Assembly: GCA_016721465.1 (NCBI GenBank)
Contig: JADKIA010000036.1
Location: 1-64,000 of the forward strand
Source: Ideonella sp.
GTDB taxonomy: Bacteria > Pseudomonadota > Gammaproteobacteria > Burkholderiales > Burkholderiaceae_C
Reading direction: 5' to 3'
Length of the DNA stretch: 64,000 nucleotides
A model generated the notes under the pieces. It saw only the letters and a list, made by a program, of their open reading frames with translations. It was not told the origin of the DNA and ran no database searches. Positions 51,273 through 60,975 of this stretch are shown piece by piece. Within the stretch, counting starts at the first letter, position 1; each line of letters starts with the position of its first letter. Position numbers and translations under genes: made by a program.

Positions 51273-52490
51273 GCATCTGCAGCGGCGCCGGGTTCTTTCG
51301 TTCAACGGGTGCCTTTGCCGAGCATGATGTCCATCGGACACGTCACACCGCAGACCATGCATTTCGACGAGCCGCTGCCGCTGCGCAGTGGCGCGACGCT
51401 GGCTGGCTATGACCTGGTCTACGAGACCTACGGCACGCTCAGTGCCGACAAGCGCAACGCCGTGCTGGTGTGCCATGCGCTCAATGCGAGCCACCACGTG
51501 GCGGGCAACTACGCCGGCCAGGAGCGCAGCGAGGGCTGGTGGGACAACCTCGTCGGCCCGGGCAAACCGCTGGACACGAACACCTTCTTCGTCATCGGCG
51601 TCAACAACCTGGGCTCGTGTTTCGGGTCCACCGGTCCGATGAGCCCGAACCCGGCCACGGGGCAGCCCTGGGGCGCGGACTTTCCGGTGGTGACGGTGGA
51701 AGACTGGGTCGATGCACAGGCCCGCCTGCTGGACCGCCTGGGCATCGCACGCCTGGCCGCCATCCTGGGCGGCAGCCTGGGCGGCATGCAGGCGCTGAGC
51801 TGGACGCTGCGCCACCCAGAGCGCGTGTGCGATTGCATCGCGGTGGCCACGGCGCCCAACCTGTCGGCGCAGAACATCGCCTTCAACGAGGTGGCGCGGC
51901 GCGCCATCATCACCGACCCCGACTTTCATGGCGGGCACTTCTATGCGCATGGCGTGATCCCCAAGCGGGGCCTGCGCGTGGCTCGCATGATCGGCCACAT
52001 CACCTACCTCAGCGACGATTCGATGGAAGAGAAGTTCGGTCGCGAACTGCGCGCCGCCGAGCTGGGTTACTCGACCCAGGACATCGAGTTCCAGATCGAG
52101 AGCTACCTGCGCCACCAGGGCGACAAGTTCAGCGAGTACTTCGATGCCAACACCTACCTGCTGATCACGCGCGCGCTGGACTACTTCGACCCGGCCCTGG
52201 CCTTTGGCGGCGATCTGTCGCGCGCCTTTGAAGTGGCGAAGCACATCCGGTTCGGCCTGGTGAGCTTCACCACCGACTGGCGCTTTTCTCCGGCGCGCTC
52301 GCGCGAGCTCGTCAAGGCGCTGGTGGACAACCGCATCGAGGTCAGCTACGCCGAGATTGCCGCGCCGCACGGGCACGACGCCTTCCTGCTCGACGACCCG
52401 CGCTACCACGGTGTCTTGAAGGCCTGGTTCTCGCGCATTGCGGCGGACCTGCGCCAAGGCGCTTCGCCAAGGGGCGGATCCGATGTCTGA
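51267..52490 (+). CDS. metX: homoserine O-acyltransferase
   Basis: Activates homoserine with an acyl group from acyl-CoA in methionine synthesis. Alpha/beta-hydrolase fold. Nucleophile Ser in AILGGSLGGMQALSW; catalytic Asp in SFTTDWRFSP; catalytic His in APHGHDAFL. 407 residues from the GTG at 51267, or about 388 from ATG at 51324. GTG was preferred since the riboswitch ribosome site AGAGGG lies 12 bases upstream, but the ATG pair at 51324/51327 begins closer to the family's usual N-terminus (VTPQTMHFDEPLPL). Whether it uses acetyl- or succinyl-CoA cannot be settled from this reading. Overlaps metW by 8 bases. Confidence 0.95.
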   Translation: MSASAAAPGSFVQRVPLPSMMSIGHVTPQTMHFDEPLPLRSGATLAGYDLVYETYGTLSADKRNAVLVCHALNASHHVAGNYAGQERSEGWWDNLVGPGKPLDTNTFFVIGVNNLGSCFGSTGPMSPNPATGQPWGADFPVVTVEDWVDAQARLLDRLGIARLAAILGGSLGGMQALSWTLRHPERVCDCIAVATAPNLSAQNIAFNEVARRAIITDPDFHGGHFYAHGVIPKRGLRVARMIGHITYLSDDSMEEKFGRELRAAELGYSTQDIEFQIESYLRHQGDKFSEYFDANTYLLITRALDYFDPALAFGGDLSRAFEVAKHIRFGLVSFTTDWRFSPARSRELVKALVDNRIEVSYAEIAAPHGHDAFLLDDPRYHGVLKAWFSRIAADLRQGASPRGGSDV

Positions 52491-53067
52491 GCGTCGCGAG
52501 CTTGAAGTCATCGCCGAGCTGGTACCGCCGGGCTCGCGCGTGCTCGACCTGGGCTGCGGTGGTGGCGAGCTGCTCGCGCACCTGCGCGATGCGCGCGGCT
52601 GCACGGGTTACGGCGTGGAGATCGACGACCAGAACGTGCTGGCCTGCGCGCGGCGCGGTGTCAACGTGATCCAGCTGAACCTCGAAGAAGGCCTGGCGCT
52701 GTTCGAGGACGGCAGCTTCGATGTGGTGCTGCAATTGCAGACCCTGCAACACCTGCGCAACACCGAGCGCATGCTGCGCGAGACGGCGCGGGTGGGGCGG
52801 CTGGGCATCCTCAGCTTCCCCAACTTTGCCCATTGGCCGAATCGCATGTCGGTGCTGCGAGGCCGCATGCCGGTGACCAAGGCCTTGCCCTACCAGTGGT
52901 ACGACACGCCCAACATCCGTGTCGGTACCTTTGCCGATTTCGAGGTGCTGGCGCAGCGCAATGGCTTGCGCATCCTGGACAGCTTTGGCCTGAATGGCGG
53001 AGAGCCGGTGCGGCGCTGGCCCAACCTTCGAGCCAGCGTGGCGGTGTTCAAGTTCGAACGGGGCTGA
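52483..53067 (+). CDS. metW: MetW methyltransferase-fold protein
   Basis: 194 residues starting inside the metX 3' end. SAM-fold motif LVPPGSRVLDLGCGGGELLAHL, with YGVEIDDQNVLACARRGV and then LEEGLALFEDGSFDVVLQLQTLQH. Then PNFAHWPNRMSVLRGRMPV and RVGTFADFEVLAQRNGLRI. MetW partners MetX in many proteobacteria and is needed for its activity. The overlap implies coupled translation under the same riboswitch. Typical length. Confidence 0.95.
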   Translation: MSERRELEVIAELVPPGSRVLDLGCGGGELLAHLRDARGCTGYGVEIDDQNVLACARRGVNVIQLNLEEGLALFEDGSFDVVLQLQTLQHLRNTERMLRETARVGRLGILSFPNFAHWPNRMSVLRGRMPVTKALPYQWYDTPNIRVGTFADFEVLAQRNGLRILDSFGLNGGEPVRRWPNLRASVAVFKFERG

Positions 53068-53068
53068 G

Positions 53069-53087
53069 GGCGGCGGCTCCCGCCGCC
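53069..53087. terminator. GC hairpin between convergent metW and DUF4148 genes
   Basis: GGCGGCG at 53069-53075 pairs with CGCCGCC at 53081-53087 around a 5-base loop. It lies immediately after the metW stop. No T-run follows, so intrinsic termination is doubtful. Confidence 0.45.
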
Positions 53088-53100
53088 GTCCGTGACTCGA

Positions 53101-53427
53101 TCAGTGCGCCGCGCTGCGGGTGGCCACGCCGGCGCTGACGCTGTACAGCTCGCCCGCGGGCGTCAGTTCGTGGCGGGCATTGGCCGTGCGCACCTGGCTG
53201 CGGACCGCTTCGCGGGTCAGCTCGCTGCGGGTGGCGATCGCCACCGGCACGGCGTCGCCCGATGTCAACAAGGCACCCTGGGCGCGGGCTTGCTGCAATT
53301 CGGCCAGCACCTCGGCGCGTGACTTCTGCGACACGAAGACCGTGCTGTCGACCGTGATGTCGTCGGCCATGGCGGCTGCAGCGGCCAGCGCGATGAAGGA
53401 GGCGGCGAACAGTTGCTTTGCATTCAT
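53101..53427 (-). CDS. DUF4148-family small periplasmic protein
   Basis: 108 residues, starting MNAKQLFAASFIALAAAA with a signal peptide ending AMAD. The mature part has SRAEVLAELQQARAQGALLTSGDAV and TREAVRSQVRTANARHELTPAGELY, the helix pair of DUF4148, a family largely confined to Burkholderiales and of unknown function. Divergent from the LysR regulator, which may control it through the inverted repeat at 53556. GAATTC and an A/T-rich leader precede the start. Confidence 0.85.
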   Translation of the reverse strand: MNAKQLFAASFIALAAAAAMADDITVDSTVFVSQKSRAEVLAELQQARAQGALLTSGDAVPVAIATRSELTREAVRSQVRTANARHELTPAGELYSVSAGVATRSAAH

Positions 53428-53555
53428 GATGAATTCCTTAACAGTGTGTGGAGGGGATTCCGGTCGCCGCGGCATGGTTTGGATGGTGTCTCGGCGGCCG
53501 GGTCGGTGAGTCTTCTGTCGTGGGTGTCTCATCGATGGGGTGAACTGTAGGGGTT

Positions 53556-53580
53556 GACCCTGATTTGAAAAACCAGGGTC
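53556..53580. promoter_or_regulatory. inverted repeat in divergent promoter, possible LysR operator
   Basis: GACCCTG at 53556-53562 and its complement CAGGGTC at 53574-53580, 11 bases apart, with inner T-T-T/A-A-A pairing as well. This lies in the 223-base divergent spacer between the DUF4148 and LysR genes. A TTGAAA (53565-53570) inside it and GATAAT at 53590-53595 could be a promoter for the regulator, with a long 19-base gap. LysR proteins typically bind such dyads. Confidence 0.55.
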
Positions 53581-53650
53581 GAGCCAATTGATAATTCGCC
53601 AGTCATGAACAATAAGGCCCTTGAAACCTGCAAGGGTCGTGGGGAACACC

Positions 53651-54636
53651 ATGGACCTGATGCGCGCGATGCGGACCTTTGTCCGCGTGATCGACGACCA
53701 GGGCTTCGCGGCCGCGGCGCGGGCCCTGAACCTGGCCCCGGCCGTGGTGACCAAGCAAATCGCCGACCTCGAAGCGCACCTGGGCGCGCGGATCATCAAT
53801 CGCACGACGCGGCGCATGTCGCTCACCGAGGTGGGCGAGCGCTACCTGGACCGTGCGCGCCAAATCCTGGCCGACGTCGACGAGGCGGAGGCGCTGGCCT
53901 CGCATTCGGTGAAGGAATTGAGCGGGCACCTCAAGGTGCTGGTGCCGCCGGCCTTCGCCGTGCACCAACTGGCCAAGCACCTGCCCAAGTTCCGCGCCAG
54001 GCACCCGTTGGTGAGCCTGGAGCTCACGGTGCCCGGGCCGGTGGAGGCGGTGGACGACGGCCAAGATGTGTCCATCCTGATGAGCAGCCTGCCGCTGCGC
54101 GATGGTGATTTCGTGGCACGCCGGATTGCCACCTCCGAGATCATCGTCTGCGCGGCACCAGACTACCTGGCGCGTGTCGGGCGCCTGACCCACCCCTTGC
54201 AGGCGCTCGACATCGATCTGCTGCTGCCCAGCGGCACCACGTCGCGGCGCCTGCTGACCTTCACCCACGAAAGTGCGCTGGGGGTGGATGGTCAGCCCGA
54301 GCAGGTGGAGGTGGCGCCGCCTCGGCCGGCCCTGACCACCACTCACCTGGACACCACCTATGCCGCCGTGCTGGCGGGCATGGGCGTGGCCGGGCTGCCG
54401 TCGTTCGTGGTGGCCGACGCGCTGATGGAGAACGCGCTCGAGCGCCTGCTGCCCGACTGGCGCATCTTCACGACGACGATCTATGCCGGCGTGCCCACCC
54501 GCAAGCACCTGCCGGCGCGAACCCGGGCCTTCATCGACTTTCTGGTGGAAACCTTCGGCGGCGGTGAACGCGACACCTGGTTGGACGCTGCCGGCTGCCC
54601 GACGATGCCCGCCGGCGCAAGAGAGTCTTTCCAGAG
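53651..54636 (+). CDS. LysR-family transcriptional regulator, 3' end lost in low-complexity DNA
   Basis: DNA-binding regulator. ATG at 53651 preceded by GGGGAAC. N-terminal winged HTH: MRTFVRVIDDQGFAAAARAL, VTKQIADLEAHLGARIINRTTRRMSLTEVG (in parts), then a linker and a periplasmic-binding-fold effector domain (LKVLVPPAFAVHQLAKHLP, VSLELTVPGPVEAVDD, LAGMGVAGLPSFVVADAL, WRIFTTTIYAGVPTRKHLP, ARTRAFIDFLVETFGG). About 310-320 residues are normal, then GERDTWLDAAGCP should be near the end. The stop is missing because the sequence becomes almost pure G/C after 54636, so the end given is only where reliable sequence stops. Probably intact in the real genome. Confidence 0.9.
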
Positions 54637-56083
<1,447 letters not shown>

Positions 56084-56155
56084 AGACTCAGGCTGGGCAC
56101 GAGCGTGGCGATGTGGCAGCATCGATCCCCGACCCCTCATCGCCTGGAGACGACC

Positions 56156-56524
56156 ATGATCGGCTACGTGACCCTCGGTACCAACGACCTGCCCCGCGCC
56201 GCCGCGTTCTACGACGCCCTGTTGGCTGAGATCGGCATCAAGCGCATCATGGATTTCGGTCGAGGCTATGCCTGGGGCACGGCGATGGACAAGCCTGCGC
56301 TCGGGGTGATGATCCCGTACGACGAAAAGCCGGCCACCTCGGGCAACGGCACGATGGTGGCCATCGTGGTGGACAGCAAGGACAAGGTGGACCGCCTCTA
56401 CCGCAAGGCACTCGCCTTGGGTGGCAAGGACGAAGGCGCCGCCGGGCCGCGTGGCGAGGGCTTTTATGCCGGCTATTTCCGCGACCTGGACGGCAACAAG
56501 CTCAACGCCTTCTGCATGGGGTGA
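56156..56524 (+). CDS. VOC/glyoxalase-family protein
   Basis: 122 residues from the ATG at 56156. Vicinal-oxygen-chelate fold: MIGYVTLGTNDLPRAAAFYD, FGRGYAWGTAMDKPALGV, VDRLYRKALALGGKDEGAAG, and FYAGYFRDLDGNKLNAFCMG. In glyoxalase I the metal ligands are His/Glu; here the first is absent (GTND), so lactoylglutathione lyase activity is unlikely. Its frame is open upstream only through the artefactual tract. The start is supported by GGAGACGACC upstream. Confidence 0.88.
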   Translation: MIGYVTLGTNDLPRAAAFYDALLAEIGIKRIMDFGRGYAWGTAMDKPALGVMIPYDEKPATSGNGTMVAIVVDSKDKVDRLYRKALALGGKDEGAAGPRGEGFYAGYFRDLDGNKLNAFCMG

Positions 56525-56607
56525 TCCCGGCCACGCGTCGGCGCCGATGACCTGACGCCTGCCGGGCGAGCCGCCCGCGCAGGCAGGCCCGGCACGGATC
56601 GCCGCGG

Positions 56608-57351
56608 CTACCGGCTGGCACCCGAGGCCGGTGCGCTTGCCGCACCGGCGGCAGTGGCTGCCTTGGCTGCCAATGCCGCGGTGCGGGCCTGCTGGTGGCG
56701 GCGCGGCAGGTCCTTGATCCACTCCGCGGGGATGGCGAAGTTCAGGTTCTGTGCAGCGTTGGTCACCGAGCCGATCGTCGTCAGGCCCACCAGCGCGCCC
56801 TGTTCGTCGAACAACCCGCCGCCGCTCGATCCGCCCGAAATCGCCGCCGAGGTCTGCACCAGCAGCAATTGGCCGCCCGCATTGCGTCGGAACGACGAAA
56901 CCAGGCCTTCGCTCATGGTCAGGTCCAGCCCGCGCGGATGGCCAATGGCGTAGGCCGGCTGGCCCACGGCCAGGCGTGCCGTTTCCCCCAAGGTCACGGC
57001 GGGCGCGGCCACCGCGGTGGCACTCAGTTGGCACAGGTCGCGCTGCACATCCCAGGCACTGAGGCGGGCTTCGATGCTGTCGCCGTCGCGCCGCAGCAGC
57101 ACCCGCTTGGCCTTGGCCAATACGTGGCAATTGGTGACCAGCGTGTTCGGCGCCACCACCACCGCACTGCCCTGGCCCAGCGGCAAGCTGTCGGCGTCCA
57201 GCGCGACCACTTTCCAGATGCTCGGCGAGACCTTGGCGAACAGTTCGGCCGGGGTCAGCGCCAGCGCGGCCGACCCGACGCCCAAGCCGGCGCACAGCAC
57301 GCCGAGGCGGGCCATTGCGCGAGCGATCCGTGGCCAGGCAGCGGGATTCAT
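56608..57351 (-). CDS. trypsin-like serine protease (S1C type, no PDZ domain)
   Basis: 247 residues from the ATG at 57351. Signal peptide ARLGVLCAGLGVGSAALA. Protease domain with catalytic His in TLVTNCHVLAKA, Asp in WDVQRDLCQL and Ser in AAISGGSSGGGLFDEQGAL. The oxyanion turn GGSSGGG is intact. Ends with an alanine/serine-rich tail, with no PDZ domain, unlike DegP/DegS. Coupled to the upstream lipoprotein gene: its ATG overlaps the stop (ATGA at 57348-57351). Likely periplasmic, with an unknown target. Confidence 0.88.
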   Translation of the reverse strand: MNPAAWPRIARAMARLGVLCAGLGVGSAALALTPAELFAKVSPSIWKVVALDADSLPLGQGSAVVVAPNTLVTNCHVLAKAKRVLLRRDGDSIEARLSAWDVQRDLCQLSATAVAAPAVTLGETARLAVGQPAYAIGHPRGLDLTMSEGLVSSFRRNAGGQLLLVQTSAAISGGSSGGGLFDEQGALVGLTTIGSVTNAAQNLNFAIPAEWIKDLPRRHQQARTAALAAKAATAAGAASAPASGASR

Positions 57352-58109
57352 GGCCGGATCAAGCCTTCCAGGTCGGCGTCGGTGGCCAGCGGGTTGAGCA
57401 CGGCGTCGCCGCCGCTCTGGCCGCCGTCCAGAGGGGAACTCGGCATGGCGGCGGATTGGTCCAGCGGCGCACACGCCTGCCCCGCCACGTTGCGACGCAC
57501 TGCGCCAGCGGCCGGGCGCACCTGGTCGGGCTGCGACACATCGAACAGCAAGGCCAGGCATCCGGTGGCGGTGGCCATGCCCTGCAGCATGTAGCTGCGA
57601 CCGGCCTCGGGGGTGAACGTCCACCGCACCAGACAGGCTTGGCGGGGTGGCTTGAGCACCGCGTAGTCCAGCGTGATGAGCTTGCCTGCGGCCAACACGG
57701 CGGCGGCGGGCGGCTGCTTGGCCGTGCCGCCGGTCACGCGACGCGAGCCCTTGCAGGCCAGCGCATCGTCGAGCGCGTTCACGATGAGTTGCTCATCGGC
57801 TTGCAAGGCCGCGCGCAACACCAGGCGGGCCGTGGGGCTGCCCCTGGGTACGCTGTAAACCACACTCGCGGCCGCACTGGCCGATGGCGCTGGCGGCGAT
57901 GGCGCAACCGGGCCACTGGGGTCGGGGGTCGAGCATGCCAGCAACACGCCGAGCAGGGCGACACCGGCGAACGAAGCCGCGCGGTTTCGCCAACGTTCAC
58001 AAGACAGTGCAGGGTGGGGCAAGCGAGCGGTGTTGGGGTGGTCGTGCTCGGCAGTGTAGGCCGACTCAGGGCGTCCATCTGACAGGGGCCTATCTGTACA
58101 GGCGCCCAT
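57348..58109 (-). CDS. secreted lipoprotein of unknown function
   Basis: Predicted lipoprotein: FAGVALLGVLLACS is a clear lipobox, then a proline/serine-rich linker (TPDPSGPVAPSPPAPSASAA) and a folded part with QADEQLIVNALDDALACKGSR and LVRWTFTPEAGRSYMLQGMA. I do not recognise the family. The start is uncertain: ATG at 58109 gives a 50-residue N-region before the lipobox, while a TTG start nearer the lipobox is possible. Coupled with the protease, it may be its anchor or substrate. Confidence 0.65.
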   Translation of the reverse strand: MGACTDRPLSDGRPESAYTAEHDHPNTARLPHPALSCERWRNRAASFAGVALLGVLLACSTPDPSGPVAPSPPAPSASAAASVVYSVPRGSPTARLVLRAALQADEQLIVNALDDALACKGSRRVTGGTAKQPPAAAVLAAGKLITLDYAVLKPPRQACLVRWTFTPEAGRSYMLQGMATATGCLALLFDVSQPDQVRPAAGAVRRNVAGQACAPLDQSAAMPSSPLDGGQSGGDAVLNPLATDADLEGLIRP

Positions 58110-58245
58110 CGGCACCGAGCGCAACCCGCTCAAGGGTCGGTGGTTTCGCGGGCGAGAGGCCATTGCCCCTGTGCATGCCGCCTCAGGTGTCGCCTCGGGT
58201 GCGCTCAGCCTACACTTTGATGCCCCCCGCCCCAGGAGCCTGACC

Positions 58246-59736
58246 ATGAACGCCCGCGACCCGCACCTGCCGCTGACCGCCGACCAGGCCGTCACGCTGG
58301 CCACCTATGCCGACCGCCGCTGGGACGAGGCCATCGTGCCTGCGCTCACCGAGTACATCGCCGTGCCCGCGAAGAGCCCGATGTTCGACGCCGATTGGCA
58401 GCGCCACGGCTTCATCGACCGGGTGGTGCGCGATGCCGCCGGCTGGGTCGAGGCGCGCAAGGTGCCTGGCCTGACACTCGAGGTGGTGCGTCTCGAAGGC
58501 CGCACGCCCGTGATCTTTTTCGAGGTGCCGGCCTCGGGGGGTGCGAACGCCAAGGCAATCTCCAGCAACACGGTGGTGATGTACGGACACCTGGACAAGC
58601 AACCCGAGTTCAACGGATGGCGCAAGGATCTGGGGCCCTGGACGCCCAAGTACGAGAACGGCCTGCTCTACGGCCGAGGCGGCGCCGACGATGGCTATGC
58701 GGTGTACGCCGCCATCACGGCCATCGAGGCCTTGCAGACCCAGGGGCTGGCACACCCGCGCATCGTCGGCCTGATCGAGACCTGCGAGGAGAGCGGCTCC
58801 TCCGATCTGCCGGTGTACCTGGACGCGCTGAAGGCACGCTTGGGCCAGGTCGCATTGGTGGTGTGCCTGGACTCTGGTGCGGGCAACTATGACCAGCTGT
58901 GGCTGACGACTTCGTTGCGCGGCATGGTCTCGGGCGTGCTGAAGGTGGAGATCCTCACCGAGGGCATCCATTCCGGCGACGCCAGCGGCATGGTGCCGTC
59001 GAGCTTTCGCATCATGCGCCAGGTGCTGGACCGCCTGGAGGACTCGGCCACCGGACGCCTGCTGCCCGAGAGTTTCCATTGCCGCATCCCTGCCGACCGC
59101 ATCGAACAAGCGCGGGCCGCAGCGCAGGCCCTGGGCGACACGGTCTGGAAGCGCATGCCCTGGGCCTGCGGCGCCGATGGCGCGAACGCGCTGCCCACCA
59201 GCACCGATCCGGTCGAGATCCTGCTCAACCGCACCTGGCGGCCCACGCTGTCGGTCACCGGCGCCGATGGCTTCCCAGAGCTGCAGAACGCCGGCAATGT
59301 CTTGCGGCCCTACACCGCGTTCAAGCTCTCGTTGCGCCTGCCGCCGCTGGTGGACGGCCACACCGCTTCGCTGCAGCTCAAGCAGTTGCTGGAGGACAAC
59401 GCGCCCTACAACGCACGGGTCACCTTCCATCCCGATGGCCGGGCTGGTGCGCTGGGCGCCACGGGCTGGAACGCGCCTTCACTGGCCCCGTGGCTGGACC
59501 GGGTGCTCAACGACGCCTCGAACGCGCATTTCGGTGCGCCGCTGGGCTACATCGGCCAGGGCGGCACGATCCCCCTGATGAGCATGCTGCAGCAGGGATT
59601 CCCGTCGGCACAGATGATGGTCTGCGGCGTGCTGGGGCCGAAGAGCAATGCCCACGGCCCCAACGAATTCCTGCACGTGGGCTACGGAAAACGCCTGACC
59701 GCGGCCGTGGCGCAAGTGATCACGGCCTGCCCTTGA
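58246..59736 (+). CDS. M20-family metallopeptidase / dipeptidase
   Basis: 496 residues starting MNARDPHLPL at 58246 after CAGGAG. Zinc-binding positions: VVMYGHLDKQPEF (His and Asp), GRGGADDGYAVYAA (Asp), IETCEESGSSDL (catalytic Glu pair), and HGPNEFLHVG near the end (last His and Glu). LRGMVSGVLKVEILTEGIHSGDASG is the dimerisation domain start (in parts). The sequence pattern suits a carnosine- or Xaa-dipeptidase. Cytoplasmic. It converges on amgK over a 58-base spacer holding copy B of the repeat. Confidence 0.88.
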   Translation: MNARDPHLPLTADQAVTLATYADRRWDEAIVPALTEYIAVPAKSPMFDADWQRHGFIDRVVRDAAGWVEARKVPGLTLEVVRLEGRTPVIFFEVPASGGANAKAISSNTVVMYGHLDKQPEFNGWRKDLGPWTPKYENGLLYGRGGADDGYAVYAAITAIEALQTQGLAHPRIVGLIETCEESGSSDLPVYLDALKARLGQVALVVCLDSGAGNYDQLWLTTSLRGMVSGVLKVEILTEGIHSGDASGMVPSSFRIMRQVLDRLEDSATGRLLPESFHCRIPADRIEQARAAAQALGDTVWKRMPWACGADGANALPTSTDPVEILLNRTWRPTLSVTGADGFPELQNAGNVLRPYTAFKLSLRLPPLVDGHTASLQLKQLLEDNAPYNARVTFHPDGRAGALGATGWNAPSLAPWLDRVLNDASNAHFGAPLGYIGQGGTIPLMSMLQQGFPSAQMMVCGVLGPKSNAHGPNEFLHVGYGKRLTAAVAQVITACP

Positions 59737-59755
59737 ATCCCGCCGGAGCGCCGAA

Positions 59756-59784
59756 GGCCCGGCCAAGCCGGTTCCGCGGCGGCC
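59756..59784 (-). repeat. GC-rich palindromic interspersed repeat, copy B
   Basis: Reverse-oriented copy of the core at 30296-30324, 27 of 29 bases identical. It is in the 58-base spacer between the convergent peptidase and amgK genes. The flanks also resemble copy A less closely (CCGGGCCTTCGGCG). Function unknown; placement between convergent ends would suit a transcription stop or an mRNA 3' end. Confidence 0.6.
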
Positions 59785-59794
59785 CTTGGGCAGT

Positions 59795-60859
59795 TCAGCG
59801 CATCGAGAAGCCGGTGACCAAGGGGCCGCTCATCGGCTCGATCAAGGCGATCAGCGGGCGCAGCTCGCGGTAGCGCATGGCCACCTTGGTGGCATAGGCG
59901 AAGAAGCGCGGCAGGTCCGCAGCGTAGCGCGGCTTGCCGTCGCGGTGCTTGAGTCGGCAGAAGATGCCCATCACCTTGAGGTGGCGTTGCAGCCCCATCC
60001 ATTCGATGGCGCGCCAGGCCTCGCCAAAGTCGTCTTCCATGGGGTGCCCGGCCAGCACGCCGTCGCGCCGGGCCTGGTCCCACCAGCGTGCGGCCCAATC
60101 GATTTCGCGCTCTTCGTCCCAGGAGACAAAGGCGTCGCGCAGCAGGGAGGCGAGGTCGTAGGTGACGGGGCCGCGCACCGCGTCCTGATGATCCAGGATG
60201 CCCGGGTTCGGCTCGCAAACCATCAGGTTGCGCGGCATCCAGTCACGGTGCACGGCCAACTGCGGTTGCGCCAAGGCGCTGCGCACGAGGGCCCCGGTGA
60301 CGCTTTCCCAAGCCTTGAGTTGCGGCCCGCTCCAGCTCAGATTGAATTCACGTGCCACGCACCAGTCCGGGAAGAGCTGCATCTCGCGGCGCAGCAGTGC
60401 TTCGTCGAAGTCGGGCAGGCCATCGGCCGAGCCTTGGCGTTGCCACTGCGCCAGGGCCGCCAGGGCGGCGCGCATCAGGTGGTTCGCCTGGGCTTCGTCG
60501 GCCTCGCGCAGGGCGTCCAGGTAGAGGCGCTTGCCCAGGTCTTCCAGCAGCAGGAATCCCTGGGCCGCGTCGGCAGCGAACACCCTCGGCGCATGCAGGC
60601 CGGCATCGCGAATGCGCCGGCCGACATCCAGGAATGGGCACACGTCCTCCAGCGGTGGCGGGGCGTCCATGACGATCATGGAGGTTGTCGACGGGCTGGG
60701 GCCGCTGATGCGGAAATATCGGCGAAAGCTCGCGTCGGCCGAGGCAGGCGCGAGGGTGCTGCGGTCCAGGCCGTGGGTGGCGCACAACGGGGCCAGCCAT
60801 TGCTCGAAGGCGGCCTGGCGTGCCGGGTCTGGCCAGAGGATTGGGTCGGAAGTGCTCAT
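59795..60859 (-). CDS. amgK: N-acetylmuramate/N-acetylglucosamine kinase (phosphotransferase family)
   Basis: 354 residues of the aminoglycoside phosphotransferase fold. Catalytic loop LAVHRDWMPRNLMV (Asp and Asn), metal motif GILDHQDAVRGPVTYDLASLLRDA. The N-terminal ASFRRYFRI replaces the Gly-rich loop. Divergent from lptD, the conserved position of amgK in beta- and gamma-proteobacteria. It phosphorylates cell wall sugars at C1 for recycling into UDP-MurNAc. Its usual partner murU is not adjacent here. Aminoglycoside resistance should not be inferred. Confidence 0.88.
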   Translation of the reverse strand: MSTSDPILWPDPARQAAFEQWLAPLCATHGLDRSTLAPASADASFRRYFRISGPSPSTTSMIVMDAPPPLEDVCPFLDVGRRIRDAGLHAPRVFAADAAQGFLLLEDLGKRLYLDALREADEAQANHLMRAALAALAQWQRQGSADGLPDFDEALLRREMQLFPDWCVAREFNLSWSGPQLKAWESVTGALVRSALAQPQLAVHRDWMPRNLMVCEPNPGILDHQDAVRGPVTYDLASLLRDAFVSWDEEREIDWAARWWDQARRDGVLAGHPMEDDFGEAWRAIEWMGLQRHLKVMGIFCRLKHRDGKPRYAADLPRFFAYATKVAMRYRELRPLIALIEPMSGPLVTGFSMR

Positions 60860-60975
60860 GGATAATCCAGGATTCTACGAAGCGTGCCGCGCCCTGGCGG
60901 TGCGCGGCCGGTGCGGGCTGCTCTGGCTGCCGCTGCAGCCTTCCACCGTCTGCCCCCTCCTGCTTGCGTTTGCCC

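Noticed and set aside
59795..60859. Aminoglycoside resistance gene
   Set aside because: The kinase fold is shared, but the position beside lptD identifies cell wall sugar kinase AmgK.
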